Below are positions 11,623-24,576 of a stretch of 64,000 nucleotides of DNA, piece by piece. Source of the DNA: Lantana camara (lineage: Eukaryota > Streptophyta > Magnoliopsida > Lamiales > Verbenaceae); contig CM074858.1 in assembly GCA_037501455.1 (NCBI GenBank), forward strand, positions 91,300,501 to 91,364,500, given 5' to 3'. Numbering within the stretch: position 1 is the stretch's first letter; every line of letters begins with the position of its first letter. Below the pieces are notes generated by a model. It saw only the letters and a program-made list of their open reading frames with translations, was not told the DNA's origin and made no database searches. The translations under genes were made by a program, and so were the position numbers.

Positions 11623-12099
11623 GCATGCATACGTATATATATAAATATACATATAACTTACAATACATGCATGCATACTGAATTTAAAATTTTTAATACA
11701 TGCATTACAAGCACACGTACACACTTTATATATATATATATATATATATACATTTAAATACATTTTTGATATTAATGTTATTAAAGTAAAATAATTAACA
11801 TTTAATACATATAAAATAAAATTAAATATATAGAACACGTATAAATAATTATTTCGCGCAATTAAGGAACACACAAGTTATTCACATAAATTCAAATTCG
11901 AATATAGCATATATTTCAATTAATCACTTATTTAACAATTAAACAATGAAATTAATTATAGAAAACACTAAAACCCAATTAATTTGCGCAAATTAGTAAA
12001 CACATATGTCATGTTAATATACTGAAAAGTTGGGGCGTTACAATCTCACCCCCTTAAAAGAATCCGTCCTCGGATTCACTAAATCGATCTAACGAACAA

Positions 12100-12375
12100 T
12101 GAGAGATTCCCCGTCTCTCATAAGCAACACGGAGAGAGCCCAGTCTCTCACAAACAACAATGAGAGAGCCCCGTCTCTCACAAGCAAAGGGAGCACCCCA
12201 TCTCTCAAACAAATATAAGAGAATCCCCGTCTCTTACACATAACAAGAGCACCCCGTCTCTCAAACAAATATAAGAGAATCCCCGTCTCTTACACACAAC
12301 GAGAGCACCCCGTCTCTCAAACAAATATAAGAGAATCCCCGTCTCTTACGCACAACGAGAGCACCCTGTCTCTCA
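12100..12375. repeat. Tandem array of hairpins next to the LARD polypurine tract
   Basis: Units such as TGAGAGA-ttccccg-TCTCTCA (12100-12120) and TAAGAGA-atccccg-TCTCTTA recur, alternating with gagcaccccgtctctc. Three consecutive units of about 56 bp are nearly identical. Each pairs over about seven bases around a CCCCG-containing loop. In element orientation the array lies just upstream of the polypurine tract, in the 3' untranslated region. Confidence 0.85.
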
Positions 12376-15312
12376 AACAAAATAAACAAACAAAATAAAG
12401 CAAGGAAGTCTCCAATACTCCCAAGCAACACAACGCAAAACAATAATTAAAATCACATAAGGCACTCGAAGCAAGTAACAAATATCGCTCACATTATCTA
12501 TCAATTACTCCAATCAAAATGGACAAGGTAAGAAATTAAAGTACATAACATAGAAATTATTTGAATTAAACTTGCATGAATGCATGTATCATGGATGCTA
12601 CAAGTACCGTTCACCGTCGTTGCGTAGTTTAGGGCTATGTGTTTGTTATCCCCTGTATGATCTGCCCCGAGAGTGAGCTCAGCATTTACCTTGTTTTTCA
12701 TTTCTTCAATGTAACCCGGTGAAGCCATGATAAATCCTCTTCGATCTTTAATCATTTCCCATAATCCTCATTCGATCAAACCAACTCTTAATACCCGAGC
12801 TTTGATCCCCCGTCCTTAGCGCCCCTAACAGTTCTTTCCCGACCTTAATATATGTCACACAATCTCCTACTATCTTCTGTTCAATTTCTCCTTTTTACTC
12901 TCTTTACCTTTCTATGGTGGAATTTGATATTCGGCCCCTAACATTCCTTAATCGAAGATAAGATGTTCTGGGTGATCTTGGAACTCTGGTTTAGCCTTTC
13001 CAAGGTTCGTCCTTGCCGATTTATTGCTTCTTAAATTTTCTTACCACTCATGGAATCAAGCTTCATTGACAATATACTTTTCCATGATAATTTGAATCAG
13101 TTTCCTCTTGACAATTCAATTTAGAAATTTTCCCCAAGTTCCTTCATAACTCTATTGTCTTCAGCTCTACTTATATACACAGAACAAATCAACGATCTAT
13201 CTTCCCCATTCCTCGTGAAAATCTTCGGTCCGAATCCAATGATCTAGCTCTTATTTTACTGATCATCCCATAAAGTTATCTCATTCATCTCCGCTCGCCA
13301 ATATAAAAAAAATATCCCCAAACCTTCCTTAGTTACACTTCTGTTATTTTTAGTCCTTCAGTTCCGACCTCAAGTTTTGAATTCGCCTCCTGGTCATAGT
13401 CACCCCCTTACAATTTGTATCGTTGTACATCGAACTCCATCGAACCTTCTTTCCTCGGAATTCCTGATGGAAGTTTTATTGAAGGGGCTTCAAATGACAT
13501 AGCAACCCATAGTCTTAGTTTTTCCACTTCTCCTCTACCGCTGTTAATATTCAAACTTCTTTTCCTCATTCTTGTTTAATCCGGGCATTCCAAGCCAACT
13601 CCGGTTGTATTTTTCCTTCTGAAACTTCCTTTCCACCAACCTATCCTTAAAACGCCCCATCCCATTAATTCTTTTCCTCTTAATTCAAATGTGGCCCGTA
13701 CGAAGAGATACTTGGGAAATGCGATGAAAGAACTCTTTATAAAATAACACTAAAATGCATGTCGGGTTAAAATGACAATGTACGTGGCACACTTTGCAAC
13801 AATTAAATATACAGCACCTTAGCACAGCAAAATCAAATAAAACACGCGCACGAACATAAGTAAAGAAAATAGTGATTTGATGCGAAATATGATGCACGTG
13901 CCATGAATGTTTTGGAACCTGTCACTTATATAATAAGCTGTTAGCTCGGTAGCTTTTCCTCGTTCCTCCAATCCCAAAATTACTTTGACTTGCTAATCGT
14001 GCCTTATCCTTTCCCACGGTCTTCAAGTTTTCCATGAATCTTTTCACCTCACTTGTATCTTCCACTATCTGGAATTGAGATTTCACGATCCCTGATTTCT
14101 TCGACATCCACTGAATTGGCCCTTGCATTTATTCCCCAAGAATCACTCTTCAACATTGCCCAAAATCTCTTACAAGATTGAACCCTAATGTAATTCTGAA
14201 CCCTACTTCTCGCCATCACCGTGATCAAGACTCCCCGTCCTTATCCTTTGTGAACTTAGATTGACAAATTAAGCTTGTTTTCCGATTGCTTATACCTGAG
14301 CGCATGATTTCCTTGCAAAGAGTCTCTCCCCGAGAATAATCCTTCAACCGGTCTTTGCCTTTCTTTAGCGTTCCCATTTGTTGCTCCATATCTTCCAATT
14401 CAACTTCTCAACATGACAATTCAGCTTGGATTTGGAAAAACGAACTCAAATCCCGTTCTCAATATCGCCACCTTCCCTATATTTGTATTTACCCAGTTAC
14501 TTGCCTCTCTCTCTACTCCCTTCTAGACTTGTTTCCCCTATTAATCGAAATCCAAAGCACCCAAATCCGACTCTTCCCGGTCTTAACTTCAACAAACTTG
14601 ATTTCAACTCACTAGGCTAAGTCAGAAATCCTTCTTTGTCGACCCTTGGTGCGCAACTCCTACCGGACCCATTTTATCTTAACTTCCTTTAATTATTGAT
14701 ACCTCTTCAATGATCCAAATCCGGAATCAAAATACCTTCAAGGTTTGTTCGCTTCATTCATTAGGTTGAAAGATCCCGTTGCACCAATCAAAGGTACCTT
14801 ATGTGGCAGAGCCGTACATGTCAATCTTCTAAGTTGTAACCATCTCCCAATCAATCCTTATTTCACCAAGTATCCTTATATACTTGCATATCTGAAGTCG
14901 AACCTCCAATTCAGTTCCTCACCTTGAACTCTAGCTCTATCCATGAAGACCACGCATCTCGAATCCTCTATATCATTTCCCCGTGCAACCCTCCTATCTT
15001 CCATGCCTCAGGAAGAACTAGCAATAGATCGTCTTTATCGTGGAACTTGGCCGTGGTTTGATATTATCTTTATAACCTGTAAATCATAACTCATTTTGAA
15101 GGTATATGCATGCGATTAGTACATGCATATGGCACATATTCAACACGAAAGACACGGATCCAGTATAAAATGCAACAGGTAATTCGACAAGATTAAAAGA
15201 AATACAATTTCATGTTCAAGATCGATGCAATGCACACATTATCACATATTTCCTATGCCGAACGACCTAGACTGACCCACACGACACGAGAGCCTGGGTT
15301 TTGCAACCCTAA

Positions 15313-15324
15313 GCTCTGATACCA
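15313..15324 (-). other. Primer-binding site (tRNA-iMet) of the LARD-like element
   Basis: The reverse complement reads TGGTATCAGAGC, complementary to the 3' end of plant initiator tRNA-Met, eight bases inside the LTR at 15333. It fixes the minus orientation. Confidence 0.9.
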
Positions 15325-15332
15325 CTTAAGGA

Positions 15333-18300
15333 TGTAACACCCGACCGCAAGGTGTCACATCCCCCGCGCCGAGACCAGACCCAAATATGAAATGGACGAT
15401 CCATACCCGAGCCAAATCACGGCGAACGGGGACATACACACACTCTAAGCTAGGCGGGCTAACCCTTAAAATTTTAAAACAACATAAAACATTAAAGCGG
15501 AAGCAATAAACGAACTTATACCATATATATATGTACCATGAGCATCCCAACTACAAAATAAGTCATATACATCAGCAATTGCCATCACGGCTCAAAACAT
15601 GTACGCTCCACATCATTATACATATACAATGATCAAAGGTGCATTACGTGAGTGCAAGACCAGAATACAAGGGTAAAAGCAAATGCAAGACCTAGGACTC
15701 GAAATCCCGCCTAGCTCCCTTGACACCTGCACCAAACAACTGAAAGCCAAACGGGTTCAGTCCAAAAGGGACTGGTGGGTATAAAACAGGGCATAAATAT
15801 AATATACGACGGTATTTAACATTCACATGCAAGCTATAATCCCAAGTGAGGTTTTAAAGAATTTCCCAAGTGGGCGAATAGAAATCATCAAAAGGGATTA
15901 TAACAATTCATTAACATTAGGTCATTATTGGCCCGACGAGTGGGCGTGCATTATCTCCAACCACCACCTCGTGTAATTCATTAACATTCATTCATTCATT
16001 CTTTTCATGCATATCATTCTTTCGTGCGCATTCAATAACATTTACACCTTCTTCCTCCGGGTTGGTGGCGGGTTTGCAAGGCCCATCCACCCATTCATTG
16101 ACCAAAAGGGGAACATGACTCCCCAGATGGCACTCAGCGTCCATTCCTCGCTAACTCCTAACGAGGTCCGGTTACGCCGTTCATTGGTGGGACTAGTGTG
16201 AGGGTTTACCGTCAGCCCTTGCCTCCTCGGGTCCCCACTCACACCAAGCCCCTGGGCCCCATTCAGTGCATAACATTCATTCATTCTCGCCAAAACATTA
16301 GGTAGGATTCATTAAATAAGGGCTTTACGTTTGCAATCATTTACTCGAGAAAAGACTCAATATATATATATATATAATCGTATTACTTTGGCTTAAAACC
16401 TTTCACATAGGGAGATATATCGGGTCGCTTTATCTAAGTAGAAGAGAAACCCACCTTAAACCGCAAAGAGGAGAACACAAGAGCCTCTCGGACCGGCCTC
16501 ATCTCCAACGGAAACAAAATCTGTGCATTAAAGGTGAAGTGAGACTCAACATGACCAATTAAGACGCTCGGCAATGCAATGATCATGATATGAACATGTA
16601 AGAGATGCTATAATGTAATGGGCACGTTCATGTGCACTATTAAAGTCTTAAGGACATATAAACGTTCAATTCATTCATTCAATGAAGCATTCGTATTCAA
16701 ACGAGTTCATGTCCTTCACATTTCACGTCAAAGGAATTTAAATTATATAATCAAGTCGTTCAATCTTTCATTAACTTTCATTCGAATTCATAATTTCAAT
16801 CAAATTAATTCAAGAAATTCAAATATAATCCAAGTACAAGTTAAATCACATTTAAATTAGAACATAAACAATTAAACATATTCAATTGCATTTACAATTA
16901 GGAATTAAACAATTAAATACATTCAAATAGATTTAGAAAATTAAATAAAATATGAAATAGGTAATAATTAAATTCTAATATTCAATTAAATCAAATAACA
17001 TTTAATATTTAATAAATATATATAATATATATTAAATATATATAATATATATTAAATATATATACATACGTAAACCTATACTATATTATATATATATATA
17101 TACACATGCAACGTAGTTCATGCATGCATAATTAACAAATGCATGAAATTTTCCCATGCAAATAAAACTCATGCATGCAAAAGTGTAGGTATAGTTATAT
17201 ACATATATGCATGCAAAACATGCATCTACCAATTAACAATTCATGCAACAGAAAAAGGAAAGACGCAGGCAAATGTTCGGGAAAGAAAAACAGGGTGACA
17301 CCCCCCGTGTCACCACTCAAGCCCAAACCGAGACACCCCCGTGTCTCGGTACAGCAATCACAGGCCAACCCGCACCCCCGTTCCGCGCCGGAAAGAAGAA
17401 CAAAGACACACCCGTGTCACAGCATGCAGCAGCAGCAACCAAGACGCAGACAACCCCTGTTTTTCTAGCTCAAACGCATTCACAACTCAAGCAACAATTA
17501 GGCCAGATATGTAGCAAGAAGAAGACATGAAATGCAGTAAGAACTCAGCTCAAAATCACCCCAAATCTGATAGCAAAAGAGCAAGAAGATGCAGCAGTTT
17601 TGACAGCAACATATCAGTCCCAAAACAGGGCAAAACTCACGCGAAAACTGGGTATGGTTGATCTCCATTAATCCCAACACACTCATACAAGTTAGGCTAA
17701 CAAAATTGCAGCAAAACACCCCAAATTCAACCTATAAATCAGTCCCACAACAGTTCAAACATGAAAGCTGTCATACGTGACATTTCTTCAAAGTTTTCTC
17801 AATGTTCCAAAGTTGATATCTCATAAATACTTCAACTACCATGCAATTAATCATCATAAATGAAAAGAAGATATCAAAACAATCATTCTCAAGCTTGGAA
17901 TCATTCAAATCCATCAAGAATCGAAGAAGATCAATAAAATGCCCAAAAACGTCTCTATTCAAGATCAGCCGAAAAATGCATGAAACCATGATCAAATTTG
18001 GAGATGAATGAATGAAAATGATCAGGAATGAACATATAATACAACCCTAAGCTTACCTTGTTGATTGGATGAGGATTGGACGAGATTTGAGCTCCAAAAT
18101 CTCCAAGGAAACAAGGGTTACGGGATGGAAACTGGAGAGCAGAAACTTTATCTGAGATTTGTGAATTGTGAGAGGGTTGGTTCGGTTAGGGCTTGGTACA
18201 GCAGATTAGGTGGTTGAGTTAGGGTTCTATAGCATCAAACCATGGTTAATTTGGTCAACAATTGAATAAGTTATGGCCATATTAGTGTAACAAGGTCAGT

Positions 18301-19152
18301 TTCGTCGCCGTTTCGTTTTTCGGTTGAATTTCGGAGGTTCAAATGACGTTAGAAAAATATAAGGCTAAGTTTACTAAACTTGAATTTTCGTTACGAGTTC
18401 AGCGAAGTTGACGGAACTCGAATCCGAGTTCCCGAGCTCAAGATATTAAATACGGAACCAATGGTGCGCTAAATGCTCGTTAGCTCCCGACTTGGATTCC
18501 AAAATTCAAATTAAATCCGAAACACAAGCAAATGAATTCGAAAATACGGAACGAACAAATATTCATATACAAGACACGTATAAGTTCAACATATTAAATT
18601 CGCACAGAATTCCGATATCAATTCATCTCGAAACGAAGCACGTAAATGTCACTCATACGCAATGTATCAAAAGAATTCATAATATTTAAAATATTTGCAA
18701 TTAAATTCAAACATAATATTATATATATATATATATGAATGCATGCATACTTATATATATAAATATACATATAACTTACAATACATGCATGCATACTGAA
18801 TTTAAAATTTTTAATACATGCATTACATGCACACGTACACACTTTATATATATATATATACATTTAAATACATTTTTGATATTAATGTTATTAAAGTAAA
18901 ATAATTAACATTTAATACATATAAAATAAAATTAAATATATAGAACACGTATAAATAATTATTTCGCGCAATTAAGGAACACACAAGTTATTCACATAAA
19001 TTCAAATTCGAATATAGCATATATTTCAATTAATCACTTGTTTAACAATTAAACAATGAAATTAATTATAGAAAACACTAAAACCCAATTAAATTGCACA
19101 AATTAATAAACACATATGTCATGTTAATATACTGAAAAGTTGGGGCGTTACA
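15333..19152 (-). repeat. 5' LTR of the minus-strand LARD-like element
   Basis: A 3820-bp copy of 8194-12042. Differences noticed are a duplicated AT-rich segment near 17020-17065, shorter AT tracts, and scattered substitutions, so insertion was fairly recent. Open frames of 60-97 residues occur at the same places in both LTRs but match no known family. Confidence 0.9.
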
Positions 19153-19157
19153 TTTTT

Positions 19158-19314
19158 AATGTATTTGGTACAGGGTTAGATTCCGCCTAGCTAGGATATC
19201 TTTTATTTTGTCTCCCGTTCGCTATGAGTTCGGTTCATGCTTGGAGTATCCATTTCAACTGTGGACTAGACTCATAGTGCGGGGGATGTGGTGCCTATTG
19301 TCTCGGGTGCTACA
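19158..19314 (+). repeat. Chromovirus-type solo LTR A, right part
   Basis: This resumes solo LTR A after the LARD insertion and ends gcgggggatgtggtg...GTGCTACA, the same 3' end type as the LTRs ending at 24528 and 46209. The TSD ggtgc follows. Confidence 0.85.
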
Positions 19315-19319
19315 GGTGC

Positions 19320-20787
19320 CCTGTGTGAGTAGATTCCTAAATGGGAAAGGAAGTTTCTATTTCAGGAAATGGAAACTTCCAGATTAGGAAATATCTCACG
19401 AGTCATTGATGTGATTAATTGATCCTTAGACTTGAGGTTCCTTGTCACTTTATGAGTTAACTCTGTAATCTTAGGTGTAAGCTTTAAAGGGTATCGCCTT
19501 AGACAACTGATTCAAGGCTTATGCTGGGGCTGCACAAGTGATTCATGAAAGTGAATGAGAATCAAGAAAGGACCTACACTTGCATTTGCAAGGTGATCCC
19601 TCATTATGTAGTCATTCATATGCCATATGGAGTCCTTGGCCAAGGCAGTAGATCAAGACATCAAGAAAAGAGTTTCTTGGATTGAGATCAAATGGATATG
19701 AAATGCACTTAGCTTTAAGACCGGATTATTAGGGTTCTGATTATTCCCTTACCCTAGATCTTGGTTGAGAGATAGTAAGTAGGAGGATTGTATCTCACAT
19801 GAATCAATGACTTAAAGGTTCTGTCGAATCCGAACATTCCAATTCCGCTAGGGGTTAAACACCTGTTGCTAGACTATGGTCGTTTAATCTGTGAACTGAT
19901 TAATTAATTAGTGAATTAATTAATTAGGGTCACTGCTAATTGAATTGAGAACCTAGAGGGTCACACACAACAACTTGGTTACAAGAGTTGAGGCTTGAAA
20001 ATGATTAAACGAGTTAATCAGGCCAAGAGGGTTCCACATATGTGAAACCACACGTGAGTGACACGTGTCTCACACGTGAATATATATATTGCATATATAT
20101 ATATATATTAAATAATTAATTTATTAATTATTTAATAGACTTTGGTTTAATTTTGAATGAAAAAGAAAGTCTACTTTTGGAGAAAAATAACCTAGTTAAT
20201 TAATTGTGAATTAATTAATTAGATAAAAATAAGTTATTTATTTTAAATAAATAAAGTATAATAATATCCAAAAGGGTTTGGATATTTTAGCTCTCTTAAA
20301 AGTTGATTTGAATTTGAATTCAAAGTCAAAGTCAAAATTACTTGATGATCAAGTAATAGGAGAGAGGGACCAAATCCTTAGCCCAAAAGGACTAGGGTTT
20401 GGGCGTCCCTTCCCCTCCTATATATAGGGGAGCTCGAGCTCCCCTTGGAGCTAATTGATGATCTTCTTTTGGTTCATGTGTTGAACACCATCCTTTCTCT
20501 AAGATAAATTAAACCCTAGGTTAAGCCTAAACACTAACTAGAGAACTAGCATCCTTACTAGTTAGATTGTAGTCAAGTTGGTGGACTATCTCTAGAGAGC
20601 TTCAAGTTAGAAGTTTTGAAGATTCGAGCTTTACCAAGGAGAGGGGATCAAGCCACGAGAAGAGCGTTCTTGGCTGGCTTGAAACGCTTCAAGAAAGATA
20701 ATTAAGAAAGTAAGTTTCTAATCTCTACGAATTTGGATACACGATTGCGAGTCCAAGATCCTTTTGTTGGAAAATTTTTAAATTTCC
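19320..20787 (+). repeat. Second copia LTR, segment 2 of 3
   Basis: Continues from 4844 after the solo LTR A insertion and matches 39240-40750. It contains three G-boxes (20050-20079) and the TATATATA promoter element near 20419. It ends at tttcc, the TSD of solo LTR B. Confidence 0.9.
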
Positions 20788-23700
20788 TGTAACATCCCGA
20801 TCGTCCAAATTATAAGGTATGTCACTTTTTTTAACTTTTATGTGCTTAATTAAGTGATTTTATATTTTTCGTGGCCCTTTTTTAGACTCTTTTAGAGTTT
20901 AGGGTCCTTTTTGTAATTTCTTCTTTTAGGGGTTTTCCAGTCACTTCTTGTTCGGTTAAGATTTTGACCTCTTTGACCCCTTCAACGCGTCCGGGGCGGC
21001 GAAACGAGTCCGTAGACTCTAAGTTTGCCCAATTCGGATGTCGTTAGCTCCTTCGTTCGATCGTTTTTACGTACGAGGACCCGAGATATATACTCGGATT
21101 TCCTCGTTTTGCGTGCCAGAACATCAGCTCCAGCCTGCATCGTCTTCCTCCCGCGACCGTTACTGTTCACACAGTGAAGGTGTGATTTCACACACATGCC
21201 CGTTCTCCCTCGTTTCTCGACGGAATTCGACGAATCAATAGTGGAAATTTATCAGCTCGACGAGCCCGTCACAACCGTACCAATTTCGTAGCCAACCGAA
21301 GACCGACGGCGGCACATCGGCGGCCTGAAAGTGGCGGGTGGCGCCACCACTTCGCCGCCGGCGTTCCGGCGAGTTTCGCGAGCGGAGCTTGACCCTACCC
21401 TACGTTTTTGGACCTTCCCGTTCCATTTTCGGCCTCCGTTCAGTACAAAAACCACCGCAAGTGGTGGTTCCGGCGATGACGCAGCGGCAGAAACTTCGGC
21501 AGCGATTTCGGCCCTTTTCCCGGCCGATTTTGGTGGTGGAGCCTTTACAAAAGTTGCTTAGAATGACGAAACATAGTGGATGGCATCGACGGCGTTCCAA
21601 GAACCGGCCGTTGGCGGCGGACCGGCGGTGAACCGGTGGTGAACCGACGGGTCTGAACCGGTTACTGTTCCGGCGATTTTTCCGGCGATTTGACTTGGGG
21701 CTTTCGTAGGGCTCGTTACAAGCTTTCCAACGGTATGCTTGGATTCCATTTTCGTTTTACGGTTTAAGTTTAATTTCAGTTCTCGTACTAGGATTTAAGT
21801 TCGGTTTTTCGTCAACGAAGTCCGGTGTGTTTGGTATTTTCTGAAATTGGTTGAGGGCTTTTGTCAAGCAGGCCGAGGCGTACGTTTCTGTCCTTCCGGG
21901 GATTTTTCTGACCACCGGAGACGGTATTCCGGTGGCGGCCGGTGACTGTTCCGGCGGCTCCGGTAGCGGCATTCCGGTGACCTTCGGACAGAAGGTTCCT
22001 TTCGTTGTGGTGAGTCCAACGCCACTTTCCGTTCGTCAATCGGATGCCCGGTTGATTTGTTGTGATTTATTTTGTGTATTTTTATTTATTTGAAATTAAT
22101 TGTTTTAATTGCAATGAGTTGTCAATTGCTTGAATTGTCGATCAATATGAATTCCAATGTGTACGAAAGCATGTATTAAATGAACTATGATATATGTTGA
22201 TGCTTTGATTTGCAATTTGAATCCCGTTATGCCGAAATTGTATTAATTGTTAATTGTTTTAAAATGTAATTTGCTCTTATATGCTTGATAATTAATGAAT
22301 ATGCATTGTATGGTATTTGAAAACATGTAATAAATTATGAATGTATGAATTCATGTTGTTGTTGATATTAGTTTCGTTTCATGCCATTAGATTTAGTATA
22401 ACACTTGTAGGAGGGATGTTTGTGTAATTTTAGAAAATATGAGTTGTATGAACTTAGTATAGTTAAATGATATAGTTGGTAATTGATAAATGACTTCGTG
22501 AATCTATATGGAAATTGTAACATGTTATATGAATTAATTGGCCATATATTATGTGAATTTGTATGAAATGTGATATATGAATTTGTTTGATTTAATTAAA
22601 TAAATCTTGCTAATTGAATCCATTACATAACTTGTGAATTGAGTATGCCATGCATGAATTATATGATAATTGGTATGATTAAAATTGGATATGTAAGTTC
22701 AAGATCTTTAAATAAAATTTGTAGCATGCTATGATGTGATTTATTTGGCTTTGAAATACGTGCAATTTTATGAAATGTTATATGTGAATTGATTTGATTG
22801 CTTTGTAAATGCGCATTATATGAACCTAGTATGCAATATCTGAATTGAATAAGACTTATATGATTAAATTAGGAAGTTTTGCATGTAAGAATAGTTTAAT
22901 TGTACGAATATGGAATTTGTATGTGCTATATGAATTAATATAGAATAATTTGAATTTGTTTTGTCTTTCTATTTCTCTTGTTTACATTAATTGTGCGCAT
23001 GAATGTGTTCTAATTTGTAATATGATTTCCTTGAACTATATAATGATTTATTTTGTATATAAATTGATATGAATTTGGATCCTGCTTATGTGATTGCATT
23101 GTTTAAGTGCTCGAGCATGTGTCGTGCGTCTCTGTGTGGTTGTTTGTCTGAGTCTGAGCTTTGTGGTCTGTTTTGTGTGTCCAGTTGTAACAGGTGTGCT
23201 TGGAGTGGGTCTTGTAGGTTCCGGGGTGGACCGTTTGCAGTGTCTTCGGCTTTGTTTGGTACCAGGTGAGGGTTAGGATCTTTTCTTTTAGCTAAACGAC
23301 CTACGACCCTTATGTGCTAATGTTTCTAGCCCGCATGCGACTATATATTATATATATAGTTAAATATGTGCTAAGTATGATATGTTATGATCTTATGAAT
23401 ACCTTTTGAATTTTGGAAAGTACATATATGGGCATATGTAAGCTTGAGTTTTGAAACCCTTACGATATGATATGTTATGATATGTTATGTAAGCGAGATG
23501 TGCCATGAAAGATTGGTATGTATGTTCTGTTCCGTATGATTGGGCCCCGGAGCTATGAGCGAGGACACCCGGGACGGTATTGGGCCGTCGGGATTATCAC
23601 TCCTTAGCATAGTTCCATATGATCCGAAGTGTCACGCACGACCCTGGGAGTTTGGGAAAGGCGTACTCTTCGAGCTCGCGGTGTAAAAACCGGGAAGGAC

Positions 23701-24528
23701 TCGCAGTGGGATCGCTACCCCTCGAGGTTATGTATGTATGGATAGTTTGGGTTTACGTAGCCCTTCTATCATGGAGTTTGGAGGATTGGTATGTATGATT
23801 TCAATTTTCTTATGTTAAATATGGAAGTAAGGTTGGAAGCTCGTTACTCGCTCGAGCATTATGATTATGTATCGGAAATTGTGAAACGGGGATAGTTTTA
23901 TGAAATGATTGTTGTTACGTATGTATATATACATGAGTTTTCTTTTAAAAATGATCTGGTGTGCAAAACCTATTCCCGGTTCATGATTCCCCCTTTTGAT
24001 ACGTGCTTTGCTCTATTATGTATATTATGTGGGTGTGCATTAGCCCCCTTCGCTCAGTCTTTGGACTGACCCCTCCCCTTTATGTTTTTTTTTTAGTTTG
24101 CAGGTACAAGTTGTTGGAGTCCGAGCTAGGCGGCTTTGAGTCGGGTCTGTCGAGTCTTTGTTAGTCTGTTGGGGCTTTGTTAAGTATTTTGTTCCGAACT
24201 ATGTATGATATTATGTACATGATATGTCTTGTGCAGGTTTATGATTATGTTTCGAATGTATGAATTTTCGGGACAGGTTAGGACAGGGCTTGTATTAGTT
24301 GAACCCGTTATTTGTTCTTGCATGATTTAATTTGATTCGAATGCTTCCGCTTCCACACTCATTTCATGTTTTGATTTTGAAATTCAGGGTCTACATTCCG
24401 CCTAGCATAGGTTGGATTTTTATTTGTCACCCGTTCGCTATGACTTGATGCGCGTGCGGGCTTTCCATTTCGTACACGCGTCGGGCCATAGTGCGGGGGT
24501 GTGGTGCCCCACCGCTTGGGGTACTACA
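20788..24528 (+). repeat. Chromovirus-type solo LTR B
   Basis: A 3741-bp unit from TGTAACATCCCGATCG to TTGGGGTACTACA, with TSD tttcc at 20783-20787 and 24529-24533. Its 3' end (gtgcgggggtgtggtgcc) and a middle block (ggtgagggttaggatc, 23270) match the other chromovirus LTRs. No second LTR or internal region is present. A CCGG-rich block lies at 21290-22020, and the rest is AT-rich. The open frames of 60-97 residues in the GC-rich block lie on both strands and overlap each other, as expected of GC-biased non-coding DNA. Confidence 0.88.
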
Positions 24529-24533
24529 TTTCC

Positions 24534-24561
24534 ACTGCTTTTCTGATTCCATTTTCCAACA
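24534..24561 (+). repeat. Second copia LTR, segment 3 of 3 (3' end)
   Basis: The last 28 bases of the LTR after solo LTR B, ending TTTTCCAACA, followed directly by the primer-binding site. Confidence 0.9.
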
Positions 24562-24563
24562 AG

Positions 24564-24576
24564 TGGTATCAGAGCC
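24564..24576 (+). other. Primer-binding site (tRNA-iMet), second copia element
   Basis: TGGTATCAGAGCC, complementary to the initiator tRNA-Met 3' end, two bases inside the LTR. Confidence 0.92.

Larger units (their letters stand above)
8194..12042 (-). repeat. 3' LTR of the minus-strand LARD-like element
   Basis: This 3849-bp copy matches 15333-19152 almost base for base. The main differences are in AT microsatellites. In element orientation it starts TGTAACGCCCC and ends CGGGTGTTACA. It holds hairpins at 10139-10158 and 10174-10191 and a long AT tract at 11564-11618. Confidence 0.9.
12043..15332 (-). other. Internal region of the LARD-like element, no recognisable coding
   Basis: This 3.3 kb stretch lies between polypurine tract (12043-12059) and primer-binding site (15313-15324), read on the minus strand. 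Translated open frames are all under about 85 residues and show no zinc knuckle, DTG/DSG protease, RT YxDD or integrase motif. Its 3' end holds a hairpin array (12100-12375). Non-coding internal regions of this type define LARD elements, though a rapidly decayed gag-pol cannot be fully excluded. Confidence 0.7.
8194..19152 (-). mobile_element. Non-autonomous (LARD-like) Ty3/gypsy-type LTR element on the minus strand
   Basis: Two direct repeats of about 3.8 kb (8194-12042 and 15333-19152) bound a 3.3 kb internal region. Both repeats run from TGTAACACCCG to GGGGCGTTACA as read on the plus strand. Flanks carry the TSD ttttt (8189-8193, 19153-19157). The orientation is minus: the reverse complement of an iMet primer-binding site (gctctgatacca) lies at 15313-15324 next to the right LTR, and the complement of a polypurine tract lies at 12043-12059 next to the left LTR. 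The LTR ends and polypurine tract resemble those of the chromovirus at 43316. No gag, protease, RT or integrase motif is visible inside, so it would need proteins from a relative. It is inserted in solo LTR A. Confidence 0.88.

Noticed and set aside
11539..11874. Open frames of 72-103 residues rich in Ile and Tyr
   Set aside because: They are translations of AT dinucleotide repeats in an LTR and exist on both strands.
12100..12375. CRISPR-like regular repeats
   Set aside because: The units are direct tandem repeats without unique spacers, in a plant LTR element.
15313..15324. tRNA-like match
   Set aside because: Only the 3' end complement of tRNA-iMet is present; this is a primer-binding site, not a tRNA gene.
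21038..22093. Several overlapping open frames in the GC-rich part of solo LTR B
   Set aside because: They overlap on both strands, match no family, and fit GC-biased non-coding LTR sequence with few stops.
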